DNA of 64,000 bases. Source: an uncultured Clostridia bacterium. Its GTDB lineage: Bacteria > Bacillota > Clostridia > Oscillospirales > Ruminococcaceae. Under the pieces are notes generated by a model. It made no database searches. It was not told where the DNA came from and saw nothing but the letters and a program-made list of their open reading frames with translations. The DNA lies in assembly GCA_947625195.1 (NCBI GenBank), contig CANQNK010000001.1:62001-126000 (forward strand). The letters are read 5' to 3'. Of the stretch, positions 1-8,655 are shown piece by piece. Every line of letters begins with the position of its first letter. Within the stretch, counting starts at the first letter, position 1. A program made the position numbers and the translations under genes.

Positions 1-464
1 ATATAACAGCTTTAAGTGACAAACAGAGAGACGAGAAAAGGCGGTATGATATGTCTTTTGTCTTTCAGTCGGTAGCTTTGATATCCAGTATGACAGGATA
101 TGAAAACGTTGAGTTCGGGCTCAGGCTTGCGGAATATCCCGCGGCGCAGCGGGACGAGAGAGTTAAAACGTGTCTTGCAAACGTAGGCCTTGCAAAGAGA
201 ATGCATCACCGCCCGGGGGAAATGTCGGGAGGAGAGCAGCAGAGGGTGGCTATCGCAAGGGCGATAGCACATTCGCCCAAGATAATATTTGCAGATGAGC
301 CTACGGCGGAGCTTGATACCCAGACCTCTTTGTACATAGTAAAGCTTTTTAAGGAGCTTGTCGAAAAAGAGGGAATGACAATCGTGATGACAACTCACGA
401 TCCGAGTATGATGGATGTGGCCGATGTGGTTTACACGCTTGAGGACGGTGAGATTGTTGAGTGA
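1..464 (+). CDS. ABC transporter ATP-binding protein, LolD/MacB type (5' end cut by window)
   Basis: This is the C-terminal two thirds of an ABC ATPase. The reading frame is open from base 3, so the true start lies left of the window; the ATG at 51 is internal because it falls just before the Q-loop (SFVFQ). Visible motifs are the signature MSGGEQQR, a Walker B ending in FADEPT with the catalytic Glu, and an H-loop TTHD. The short ATPase with a SGGEQQRVAIARA signature is typical of the LolD/MacB/FtsE branch rather than of MalK/MsmX sugar ATPases, which carry a C-terminal TOBE domain; this protein ends right after the H-loop region and has none. The next ATPase gene overlaps its stop. It probably pairs with that ATPase to energise the transporter encoded downstream, but the partner permease is not proven. 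Confidence 0.9.
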   Translation, partial: ITALSDKQRDEKRRYDMSFVFQSVALISSMTGYENVEFGLRLAEYPAAQRDERVKTCLANVGLAKRMHHRPGEMSGGEQQRVAIARAIAHSPKIIFADEPTAELDTQTSLYIVKLFKELVEKEGMTIVMTTHDPSMMDVADVVYTLEDGEIVE

Positions 465-1428
465 GATTCAGACTGATGAAAATAATGTAGCTTCACTGAG
501 TGAAGACTGTATGATAAGCTGTGAAAACCTTGTAAAAATTTATAAGACCTCAGAGGTTGAGGTAGTAGCTCTTCAGGGGCTGGACTTTGAAGTAAAGCGC
601 GGCGAGCTTATGGCAATAGTCGGAAACTCCGGAAGCGGCAAGAGCACGCTTTTGAATATGCTCGGAGGACTTGACAAGCCGAGTGCCGGAAGTCTTTTTG
701 TAGACGGGAAGAACCTTTTGAAGTTTTCCGACAACGACTATATGGAGTACAAGCGGAACACGGTGGGCTTTGTGTGGCAGAACAACGCGCGAAACCTTAT
801 TCCGTATCTGACGGCGGTTCAAAACGTAGAAATGCCGATGCTCTTAAAGGGTGCAAAGCAGCGGCGCGAACGTGCTCTTGACCTTTTAAATAAGGTAGGG
901 CTGTTAAACAGAGCAAACTCAAGGCTCGATCAGATGTCCGGAGGAGAGCAGCAAAGGGTTGCAATAGCGATAGCGCTTGCGAACTCGCCAAAGCTTCTTT
1001 TGGCGGATGAGCCTACGGGAGCGGTGGACACAAAAACTTCAAGAGCAATTCTTGATATATTCAAAGAGCTTAACAGGACCGAGGGACTTACTATTGTAAT
1101 AGTTACTCACGACGTGAAGCTTTCAAAGCATATAGACAGAGTAGTTGCGATACGTGACGGACGCATAAGCTCTGAAATTGTGAGAAAGAAGTCCTACGCC
1201 GATGAGTTAAAAGACCTTGGAGACATAAGCGATATAACGGAGCAGCAGCCTGCGGCTGAAGAGGAAGAAGACCTTCAGCACGAGGAGCTTATCGTATTAG
1301 ACAGATCGGGACGGCTTCAGATCCCGAAGGATTACCTTGAGGCGCTCGGGATCAGGGGCGGAGACAAGGTGAAAGCGGAGCTTGACGAGCAATCCGGAAG
1401 GATTCACATATTCAAGTCAGGCGAATGA
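457..1428 (+). CDS. ABC ATPase fused to a C-terminal SpoVT/AbrB-like domain
   Basis: 323 residues from the TTG at 457, which overlaps the preceding stop by 8 nt and has a purine-rich GAGGACGGTGAG upstream. An ATG at 511 is an alternative start. The ATPase half has Walker A GNSGSGKST, Q-loop VWQ, signature MSGGEQQR, Walker B LLLADEPTGAVD and H-loop VTHD, again of LolD/MacB type. It is followed by an acidic linker (EEEED) and about 45 C-terminal residues with the pattern LDRSGRLQIPKDYLEALGI, GDKVKAEL and GRIHIF. That pattern matches the swapped beta-hairpin of SpoVT/AbrB/MazE DNA-binding domains. The fusion may let the transporter ATPase touch DNA or dimerise; either role is inference. It is followed after 71 nt by the solute-binding protein gene. 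Confidence 0.88.
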   Translation: MSEIQTDENNVASLSEDCMISCENLVKIYKTSEVEVVALQGLDFEVKRGELMAIVGNSGSGKSTLLNMLGGLDKPSAGSLFVDGKNLLKFSDNDYMEYKRNTVGFVWQNNARNLIPYLTAVQNVEMPMLLKGAKQRRERALDLLNKVGLLNRANSRLDQMSGGEQQRVAIAIALANSPKLLLADEPTGAVDTKTSRAILDIFKELNRTEGLTIVIVTHDVKLSKHIDRVVAIRDGRISSEIVRKKSYADELKDLGDISDITEQQPAAEEEEDLQHEELIVLDRSGRLQIPKDYLEALGIRGGDKVKAELDEQSGRIHIFKSGE

Positions 1429-1499
1429 TCAACGCTATTGCCCTTTAAGGGGAAATATAAACCGGAACTACTACATTTTATAAGGAAGGTGGATACACT

Positions 1500-4469
1500 G
1501 TGAAACACAAGCTTTTGAAAAAGGTTTTGGCTTTTTCATTGGTTATGGCGCTGCTTGCGACTTCATCAGCTGCGGCTTATGCTGCCGAAGATCAGACTGA
1601 GGCTCCAGCCTTGGAATCTGACACAGAGCAGGAGAGTATTGCAGAGACTGAAGAAACGGCGGCAGATGATATGGTGTCCTACACGGACTATCGTGAAAAG
1701 TATAAGGACGCCGAGCGTCCGGAGGTAGCCGAAGATGAGGGCTATATTTATTCGGGGAAATATCAGCCCGAATACACCGCCAGTGAACAGGCTGAGGTAA
1801 CGGTTGAAGATGTAGACGGAAGAGAGGCTTTAAAATGGGCAAATCAGGTAGGAAGCATTTCATTTCCGTTTAAAGTGGATAAAACCGGAGTTTATGCGAT
1901 AAAGGTTTCTTACGAGGCTCTTGCAGGCGGAACTGACGGGGTTGAGTTTGATTTTCAGATAAACGGAAAGTCTCCTTACGATACCGCTTCAAGAATCACT
2001 CTTGCTAAAAGGTGGGAGAACAAGGATAAAGAAAAAAAGCAGGATGTACACGGAAACGATATAAGACCCGGACAGGTTGAAAAGGTCTGCTGGCAGGAGG
2101 AATTTTTAAAGGACGGCGACGGACTTTACGGCGACGCACTTTGGTTTTACTTTGAAGCCGGAGAGTACACCATAACTATTGAGTCGATAAAAGCGCAGTT
2201 TGCAATAGAGAGCATAAAGCTTGCACAGGAGGAAACACCAGAGCCGTACTCGGCTCCTAGCAAGACTGAGCTTGATAAAAACAAGGACGCAAAGACGATA
2301 ACGATACAGGGCGAGGACGCGATTTACAAGTCCGACAGAACGCTCTACCCCACCAGTGACAGAAATTCATCTATAACACAGCCATCACACCCGACAAAGA
2401 CTAGATATAATACCATAGGTTCCGGTAACTGGTCAAAGTCAACGCAGTCGATAACATGGCAATTTGATGTAGAAACAGCAGGCTATTACAAGCTTGGAAT
2501 CAGAGGAAGACAGGATCAGATGAGAGGTCTTTACTCAAACAGAAAGCTTTATATTGACGGCAAGATTCCGAACACAGAAAGCGGACAGATAAAATTCTAC
2601 TATGCAACCGACTGGGAGGTAACAACTCCTAAGGATGCAGACGGAAACGATATATACTACTATCTTGAAGAGGGAACTCACACTCTTATGCTTGAGGCTA
2701 TCCCGGGGGAGATAGGAGAGATAATGGCGGACCTCGACGACGTGGTATACGAGATAACGGGATACTACAGAAGAATCCGTCAGATTACCGGACCAGATCC
2801 GGACGAATACAACGACTATCAGATACAAAAGGCAATTCCTGAAATCATAAGCGAGTTTACGCGCTTAAGTCAGGAGCTTAAAAACACAAAGAAAGAAATC
2901 GAGGATCTTTCGGGAACAGGCGGTTCGGAAGCGGTAACGCTTGAGAAGATGGCGATAGTTCTTGACAACTGCGTCAACAGGCCTGTTAATATTCCGGGAA
3001 ATCTTACACAGATAAAGGATAACATTACTTCCGTATCATCATGGATGAGAGAGTACAGAGGTCAGCCTCTTGAGGTGGATATGATGGAATTCGTTCCGTC
3101 CGGAAAAAGCTTTACCTCAACTGACGAGGGCTTCTTTGACAGTCTGGCATTCGGATTCAAGTCGTTTATCGGCTCATTCTTCGAGGATTACAACTCGCTT
3201 TCAAACGAAAGTGAAGATTCGCTTGTCTGCTGGGTACAGCTCGGACGTGACCAGGCTCAGGTAGTAAACCAGCTTGTCGAGAACGAGTTTAACAACACAA
3301 GTGATACAAAAATCACTGTAAACCTCGTTGTAGGAGGTATCGTTGAAGCAACACTGGCGGGAAAAGGTCCTGACATAGCGCTGTTTATAGGAGGAGACTT
3401 CCCTATTCAGCTTGCTGCCCGTGACGTTCTGACAGACCTAACCACCTTTGACGATTACGACGAGGTAGTAACGAGATTCCAGAAAAACGCACCGGTTCTG
3501 TATACCTATAACAACGGAGTATACGGCTTGCCGGTAAGCCAGACTATCCCGATGATGTTCTATCGTGAGGACATTCTGGCAGAGTACGGAATCGACGCCG
3601 AGCGCGACGTTGAGACATGGGACGACCTTATTGAGGTTCTTCCGGTACTTCAGCGCAATTACATGGAGGTAGGACTTGTTCTTCCGGTAACGCAGAACAC
3701 CTCAGCGAACGGTACTGCGGTAGTATCTACTACGGTTGAAGCAGGAAACACCTTTGCGATGCTTATGCTTCAGCAGGGACTCAACTATTATAATGAAGAG
3801 CAGACGGAAACCACCTTTGAAACGCAGGAAGCCATAGACGCTTTCGGAAAGTGGACCAAGTTCTATACGACATACAGCTTCTCGCAGCAGTACGACGGTT
3901 TTACACGTTTCAGAACTGGAGATATGCCGATTCTGATTCAGCCGTATACCTTTTACAATCAGGTAACCGTTTCGGCGCCTGAGATAAAGGGCTGTTGGGG
4001 AATGACGCAGGTTCCCGGAACCCGCCGTGAGGACGGAACTGTTAACCGTTCGGCAAGCTCTCAGGGAACCGGAGCGGTAATCTTCAAGAAGGCCGCGGAT
4101 CAGCAGGCTGCATGGGACTTCCTGAAGTGGTTTACCGATAAGGATACTCAGGTAACCTACGGAAACGACATCGAGGCTCTGATGGGAACTATGGGAAGAT
4201 TTGACTCGGCAAATATTGAAGCTCTTAAGGAGCTTTCGTGGTCTACCATTGATATGGAAAAGATTCAGGCTCAATTTGCAGAGCAGATTGAAATTCCTGT
4301 AATACCGGCTTCATATGCGGTAACGCGTAATATAATGAATGCCTTCAGAGAAACCGTAAACAACGCTGAGAATCCCAGAGATACGTTTATGTGGTACAAT
4401 AAGGACATAAACGACGAGATCAAGCGTAAGCTGAACGACCTTGGATTATCGGTCGGAAGTAATAAGTAA
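1500..4469 (+). CDS. Extracellular solute-binding protein with N-terminal carbohydrate-binding-like modules
   Basis: 989 residues from a GTG start with RBS AAGGAAGGTGG. Residues 1-29 form a Sec signal peptide ending AYAAE; no lipobox cysteine is present, so the protein is predicted to be secreted or held by partners rather than lipidated. Residues about 60-250 and 265-420 are two beta-rich modules resembling CBM35/CBM6-type jelly rolls (the second opens TITIQGEDA and contains YYLEEGTHTLML). A helical linker of about 120 residues follows. From about residue 573 (SLVCWVQLG) the protein is a family 1 ABC solute-binding protein, with GPDIALFIGGD, YGLPVSQT, MMFYREDIL and a C-terminal WDFLKWFTDKDTQ. 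It is far longer than usual sugar-binding proteins (400-550 residues). The following permease genes imply delivery of an oligosaccharide or glycan fragment. Confidence 0.87.
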   Translation: MKHKLLKKVLAFSLVMALLATSSAAAYAAEDQTEAPALESDTEQESIAETEETAADDMVSYTDYREKYKDAERPEVAEDEGYIYSGKYQPEYTASEQAEVTVEDVDGREALKWANQVGSISFPFKVDKTGVYAIKVSYEALAGGTDGVEFDFQINGKSPYDTASRITLAKRWENKDKEKKQDVHGNDIRPGQVEKVCWQEEFLKDGDGLYGDALWFYFEAGEYTITIESIKAQFAIESIKLAQEETPEPYSAPSKTELDKNKDAKTITIQGEDAIYKSDRTLYPTSDRNSSITQPSHPTKTRYNTIGSGNWSKSTQSITWQFDVETAGYYKLGIRGRQDQMRGLYSNRKLYIDGKIPNTESGQIKFYYATDWEVTTPKDADGNDIYYYLEEGTHTLMLEAIPGEIGEIMADLDDVVYEITGYYRRIRQITGPDPDEYNDYQIQKAIPEIISEFTRLSQELKNTKKEIEDLSGTGGSEAVTLEKMAIVLDNCVNRPVNIPGNLTQIKDNITSVSSWMREYRGQPLEVDMMEFVPSGKSFTSTDEGFFDSLAFGFKSFIGSFFEDYNSLSNESEDSLVCWVQLGRDQAQVVNQLVENEFNNTSDTKITVNLVVGGIVEATLAGKGPDIALFIGGDFPIQLAARDVLTDLTTFDDYDEVVTRFQKNAPVLYTYNNGVYGLPVSQTIPMMFYREDILAEYGIDAERDVETWDDLIEVLPVLQRNYMEVGLVLPVTQNTSANGTAVVSTTVEAGNTFAMLMLQQGLNYYNEEQTETTFETQEAIDAFGKWTKFYTTYSFSQQYDGFTRFRTGDMPILIQPYTFYNQVTVSAPEIKGCWGMTQVPGTRREDGTVNRSASSQGTGAVIFKKAADQQAAWDFLKWFTDKDTQVTYGNDIEALMGTMGRFDSANIEALKELSWSTIDMEKIQAQFAEQIEIPVIPASYAVTRNIMNAFRETVNNAENPRDTFMWYNKDINDEIKRKLNDLGLSVGSNK

Positions 4470-4486
4470 AGGGGGAGTGAGCGAAT

Positions 4487-5425
4487 ATGGCAAAAGCAAG
4501 CGTAGCAGGGCCTATTAAAAATCAGGGCAAATTAAAATACACGTTTCATATGATGCGCGTAAACGCCGGATGCTACGGAATGATGGCCCCGTTTCTTATA
4601 CTGTTCACCATATTTACCATAGTGCCGGTAATAATGTCGCTTCCTATGGGATTTACAAACTTTAATATGGTACAGCTTCCGAAATTTATCGGACTTTCAA
4701 ACTTCACAACGTTGTTTTTAAACGACGACGTATTTATGATTGCCGTAAAGAACACTCTTGTAATGGCGATTTTCACAGGACCTATCGGCTATGTGCTTTC
4801 GTTCTTCTTAGCGTGGCTTATCAACGAAATGCACCCGGTACTTAAAACGATCTTCACATTTGTATTCTACGCTCCTTCAATGACGCCGTCAGTATATGTA
4901 ATCTGGCAGCTGCTATTCTCAGGAGATACGTACGGATATTTTAACGCAATACTGATGGATCTTGGAATTATAAACGCACCTATACAATGGCTGACGGATA
5001 CAGGTTACATATTTGTAGTAGTTCTGATAGTTCAAATGTGGATTTCAATGGGTGCAGGCTTCCTTGCTCTTCGTGCAGGCTTTCAGAACATTGATAAATC
5101 GATGTACGAAGCCGGAGCGATCGAGGGAATTAAAAACCGTTGGCAGGAGCTTTTCTCGATCACCATCCCGTCTATGGGACCGCAGCTTCTTTTCGCGGCG
5201 GTACTTCAGATTTCAGCGGCGTTCACAGTCGGAGTAGTAGGACAGTCGCTTGTAGGACTTCCGTCAACCGACTATGTGGCTCACACGATTATGAATCACG
5301 CAACCGACTACGGTACTATCCGATACGAGATGGGTTACTCCTGTGCAATATGTTTCGTACTGTTTGCGGCAATGCTTCTGGTTAATAAGTTTATTAACTG
5401 GCTGCTTGCCAAGTACTTGGATTAG
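4487..5425 (+). CDS. Sugar ABC transporter permease, MalF/UgpA type (pair 1)
   Basis: 312 residues, ATG start 18 nt after the solute-binding protein stop, preceded by GGGGGAGTGAG. It has about six membrane segments. The EAA loop that docks the ATPase is clear near residues 205-230 (YEAGAIEGIKNRWQELF, then ITIPSMGP). It belongs to the inner-membrane permease family (BPD_transp_1) of carbohydrate importers and should form a heterodimer with the next gene product. No MalK/MsmX-like ATPase gene lies in the visible operon, so the partner is either the pair of LolD-like ATPases upstream or a shared MsmX-type ATPase elsewhere in the genome. Confidence 0.92.
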   Translation: MAKASVAGPIKNQGKLKYTFHMMRVNAGCYGMMAPFLILFTIFTIVPVIMSLPMGFTNFNMVQLPKFIGLSNFTTLFLNDDVFMIAVKNTLVMAIFTGPIGYVLSFFLAWLINEMHPVLKTIFTFVFYAPSMTPSVYVIWQLLFSGDTYGYFNAILMDLGIINAPIQWLTDTGYIFVVVLIVQMWISMGAGFLALRAGFQNIDKSMYEAGAIEGIKNRWQELFSITIPSMGPQLLFAAVLQISAAFTVGVVGQSLVGLPSTDYVAHTIMNHATDYGTIRYEMGYSCAICFVLFAAMLLVNKFINWLLAKYLD

Positions 5426-5441
5426 GAGGTGAGGATACAAA

Positions 5442-6389
5442 ATGGGACTCAGTGAAAAAGAGAGAAAGAAACAAGAAAAAGCGTTAGCAAAGCTTCGTAA
5501 AAGGCAGTCTAAGATAAACATCGAAAAGCTGCACGTAAAGAAGAACAAGAAAAGAGCCAACGGTTCGACAGCGGGTACGGTTGTCATCTTCATCTTCCTT
5601 ATACTTCTGGGAATCTTTATGATATTCCCGCTGTACTACGCAATACTTCAGTCGTTTAAGCCTATACACGAGTTGTTTGTATTCCCGCCTAAGCTTTACG
5701 TTTTAGAGCCGACATTAGTAAACTATGAGAGTATGTTTACAATAGCATCCAGCTTGTGGGTTCCGCTTTCAAGATACATATTCAACAGCGTATTTGTAAC
5801 GGTTGTAATTACCATATCCAATATGTTCGTGTGCTGCTGCGCGGCATTTGTACTTGCAAAGTACAGATTTCCCGGAAGCGCTGCGATAAATAAAATAATA
5901 GTAACAGCACTTTTGTTCACGTCAAACGCACTGTGGATCATGCAGTTTTTGGTAATGGCGACTCTCGGTATGATAGACACCTATTGGGCGCTTATCCTTC
6001 CGAGCATAGCGATGCCTATGAACCTGTTCTTGATGAGGCAGAGCATCTCCACCATACACGACTCAATGATAGAGGCGGCGAGAGTAGACGGAGCGGGAAT
6101 TTTCAGGATATGCTGGGGAATTGTTATTCCAAACTCAAAGCCGGCTATGATGACGCTTCTTATCTTCGCATTCCAGGCAGCGTGGGCAGTTCAGGGCGGA
6201 GTGCTTGTATACTCTGAGGAGCTTAAAACGCTTCCTACGATAATGCAGCAGATATCTGCATCAGGTATCGCTCGACAGGGCGTAACCTTCGCAACGGCAG
6301 TACTACTTATGATTCCACCATTGGTTGTATTTATGGTTGCACAGGGCAACGTAATGGAAACAATGGCAAATTCGGGTATTAAAGACTAA
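5442..6389 (+). CDS. Sugar ABC transporter permease, MalG type (pair 1)
   Basis: 315 residues from an ATG with RBS AGGAGGTGAGG. A highly basic cytoplasmic N-terminus (about 45 residues, Lys/Arg rich) precedes the first membrane span (VVIFIFLILLGIFMIFPLYY). The EAA loop reads MIEAARVDGAGIFRICW followed by IVIPNSKP. It is the partner of the preceding MalF-type permease. The long basic tail is unusual for MalG proteins and recurs in the second MalG-type permease of this operon at 12062, which suggests a feature shared across this transporter class. Confidence 0.92.
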   Translation: MGLSEKERKKQEKALAKLRKRQSKINIEKLHVKKNKKRANGSTAGTVVIFIFLILLGIFMIFPLYYAILQSFKPIHELFVFPPKLYVLEPTLVNYESMFTIASSLWVPLSRYIFNSVFVTVVITISNMFVCCCAAFVLAKYRFPGSAAINKIIVTALLFTSNALWIMQFLVMATLGMIDTYWALILPSIAMPMNLFLMRQSISTIHDSMIEAARVDGAGIFRICWGIVIPNSKPAMMTLLIFAFQAAWAVQGGVLVYSEELKTLPTIMQQISASGIARQGVTFATAVLLMIPPLVVFMVAQGNVMETMANSGIKD

Positions 6390-6429
6390 CAGGCTATAAC
6401 GAATATATGTAAAGGAATGGTGATAAGTA

Positions 6430-8010
6430 GTGTCAAGAATGAATAAATTAAAGAAAATAATGTCAATCGTTCTTGCGTCAGGACTTGTGTTATCGGCGAC
6501 GTCGATAGCGGCGTTTGCAGATGAGCCGTACGTTTCATACAACTACGATGCGTGGTATGACGCGATCCCTTCTCAGAGCGGTTACAGAGTAGATAATGTT
6601 GTTTCGGGAAGCAGTATGGATCTAATAAAGCTTTCCACACCGGGAGACGACTTGTTTTTGTCAGAAAATGCCTCGGCGAGCATCTCAAATGCAAAGGATT
6701 TGTTTTACGAGCCGGAGCTTGATGAGTTCTGGATCGCCGATTCCGGCAACAACAGAATACTCAGACTTAATAAGGACTTAAAGCTTACGGGGGCATACGA
6801 CACGCTTACCGACAGCTCTATTGAAAGCTTTAGCGACCCATCGGGACTGTACGTTACGGTAAGCGACGGCAATCCGATTGTATACATAGCAGACACGGCA
6901 AATGCAAGAGTGGTAAGAGCAGTTGCAGAGTCGTCAACCAAGATGCGATCGGACCAGGAGTTTGTAAAACCCGATACGGATCTTTATGACTCGCAGACGT
7001 TTAATCCGACAAAGGTTCTTGCGGACAGCGGCGGAAATGTATACGCGGTAGAGTCCTCCATAACTCAGGGCGCGGTACAGTTTGCGCCTGACGGAGATTT
7101 CACGGGATTTTACGGAGCTAACCGTGTTGAGGTTACCGCAGCGGTAATTGCGCAGCAGGTCTGGAGAATGTTTGCGTCAAATGAACAGCTTGCTTCTATG
7201 GAGAGAAACGTAAACGTTGAGTTTGCAAACTTCGACGTAGATAACGAGGGCTTTATTTATACGGTAACTGAGGCCGCAAACGCGTCTCAGGACGCGGTAA
7301 AGAAGCTGAATCCCGCCGGATACAACATCTGGAACACAAGTGCAGGAAATTCATATAAATTCGGCGATCTGGTCGAATTTACAACGGCAGAGGTCAGCTC
7401 TGACTTTGCAACCAGATTAACCGACCTTGTTGTAAGCGATAATATGAACATTAACGTACTCGACTACGAATCAGGAAGAATTTTTCAGTACGATCAGGAA
7501 AACAATCTTCTGTTCGTGTTTGGCTCAAAGAACTCCACATCAGACCAGAAAGGAACGTTTATTGCTCCTAACGCGGTCGAGTCGAGAGGCGATAAGATAT
7601 ACGTTATAGACGGAAAGAAAAACGACATAACGATATTTGTGGAAACTCAGTTCGGACGTATTGTTCATGAGGCGGCGAGCCTGTATGCAGAGGGCAGGTA
7701 CGAAGAGGCTAAGGGCCCGTGGGAAGAGGTATTAAGCCGCGACGGCGGATACTGGCTGGCATATATGGGCCTTGGCAAGGCGGAGCTCAATGAAGGTAAC
7801 TATAAAGAGGCTATGGACTACTTTGAATATGCCGAAGCGGACGCGAGTTACGATAACGCATATCAGTATTACAGAGAGCAAGTTATATCAGAGTACTTCA
7901 CGGCGGCAATAATAGTGCTTGCAGTAATAGTAATAGCTATAATCGTCTTGAGGATTCTTTTGAAAAAGGGAATCATAGGGAAAAGAGCTAAGGCGAAAGG
8001 AGGAAAATAA
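6430..8010 (+). CDS. Secreted, C-terminally membrane-anchored NHL-repeat/TPR protein
   Basis: 526 residues from GTG 6430 (RBS AAGGA at 6412); the ATG three codons later is an alternative start. Residues 1-33 form a Sec signal peptide cleaved near AAFADE. Residues about 70-400 look like an NHL/beta-propeller, with repeats such as EFWIADSGNNRILRLN and PIVYIADTANARVVRA. Residues about 405-480 carry two TPR-like helical pairs (ASLYAEGRYEEAKGPWEEVL and AELNEGNYKEAMDYFEYAEA). A single membrane span (about 492-512) and a basic tail follow. Topology is therefore propeller and TPR outside, anchor at the C-terminus. It lies between a permease and a Yip1-type gene and is probably an extracellular scaffold or sensor for the transporter; no enzymatic motif is visible. 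Confidence 0.85.
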   Translation: MSRMNKLKKIMSIVLASGLVLSATSIAAFADEPYVSYNYDAWYDAIPSQSGYRVDNVVSGSSMDLIKLSTPGDDLFLSENASASISNAKDLFYEPELDEFWIADSGNNRILRLNKDLKLTGAYDTLTDSSIESFSDPSGLYVTVSDGNPIVYIADTANARVVRAVAESSTKMRSDQEFVKPDTDLYDSQTFNPTKVLADSGGNVYAVESSITQGAVQFAPDGDFTGFYGANRVEVTAAVIAQQVWRMFASNEQLASMERNVNVEFANFDVDNEGFIYTVTEAANASQDAVKKLNPAGYNIWNTSAGNSYKFGDLVEFTTAEVSSDFATRLTDLVVSDNMNINVLDYESGRIFQYDQENNLLFVFGSKNSTSDQKGTFIAPNAVESRGDKIYVIDGKKNDITIFVETQFGRIVHEAASLYAEGRYEEAKGPWEEVLSRDGGYWLAYMGLGKAELNEGNYKEAMDYFEYAEADASYDNAYQYYREQVISEYFTAAIIVLAVIVIAIIVLRILLKKGIIGKRAKAKGGK

Positions 8011-8012
8011 CA

Positions 8013-8642
8013 ATGTATGAGTTTTCAGAGTTAGGCTGGATCAAGCATGTTGTTTTCCATCCGGTCGAGGGCTTTGAGGATCTTCGCTGGAAGAAAAGAG
8101 GCTCTTTAAAATACGCGTTTATAATAGTAGGACTTTTGTTCATTGCTATGGTAGCGAGTGAAAGACTACGAGGCTTTCAGTTCACAAAGGGAAATCAGGA
8201 GATATTCAATGTTGTTCCGCTGATAGTTCAGTCGGTAGTATACTTTGCAACATGGGTAATAGGCAACTGGTCAATATGTACGCTTCTCGACGGAGAGGGT
8301 ACGATGAAAAGGGTTTGTATAAACTCAGCATATGCTTTGGTTCCTTACATAGTCGGAACCTACATAGGCGTGTTTCTGTCGAACTTTATGACGCTAGACG
8401 AATCGGTTTGGGTTAACACCGTAGAATACATAGGGCTGGGCTGGTCAGTGGTTTTGATGATACAGGGAATGAAAGCCGTTCACCAGTATTCGTTCTCAAA
8501 AACGATTCTGTCGATAGTTCTCACACTGGTAGCGATGCTGATAATCCTGTTCTTGGCTGTGCTCTTGATAAGTCTGTTCCAGCAGGTATACGCATTCTTC
8601 TATCAGATTTATACGGAAATAACATACCGTATCAGGGGTTAA
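8013..8642 (+). CDS. Yip1-family integral membrane protein
   Basis: 209 residues, ATG two bases after the preceding stop and preceded by AAAGGAGG inside that gene, which indicates translational coupling. There are five hydrophobic spans. The N-terminal phrase HPVEGFEDLRWKKRGSLKYAF is typical of bacterial YIP1 domain proteins (HPxexFxxl), as is the loop NWSICTLLDGEG. The biochemical role of bacterial Yip1 proteins is not known. Its fixed place between the NHL/TPR protein and the DUF5696-type protein suggests it is a membrane component of the same complex. Confidence 0.82.
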   Translation: MYEFSELGWIKHVVFHPVEGFEDLRWKKRGSLKYAFIIVGLLFIAMVASERLRGFQFTKGNQEIFNVVPLIVQSVVYFATWVIGNWSICTLLDGEGTMKRVCINSAYALVPYIVGTYIGVFLSNFMTLDESVWVNTVEYIGLGWSVVLMIQGMKAVHQYSFSKTILSIVLTLVAMLIILFLAVLLISLFQQVYAFFYQIYTEITYRIRG

Positions 8643-8655
8643 GGAGGTAATTATT

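Noticed and set aside
3702..4274. 190-codon open frame antisense to the solute-binding protein gene
   Set aside because: It lies inside a strongly coding region on the other strand; composition is typical of an antisense shadow.
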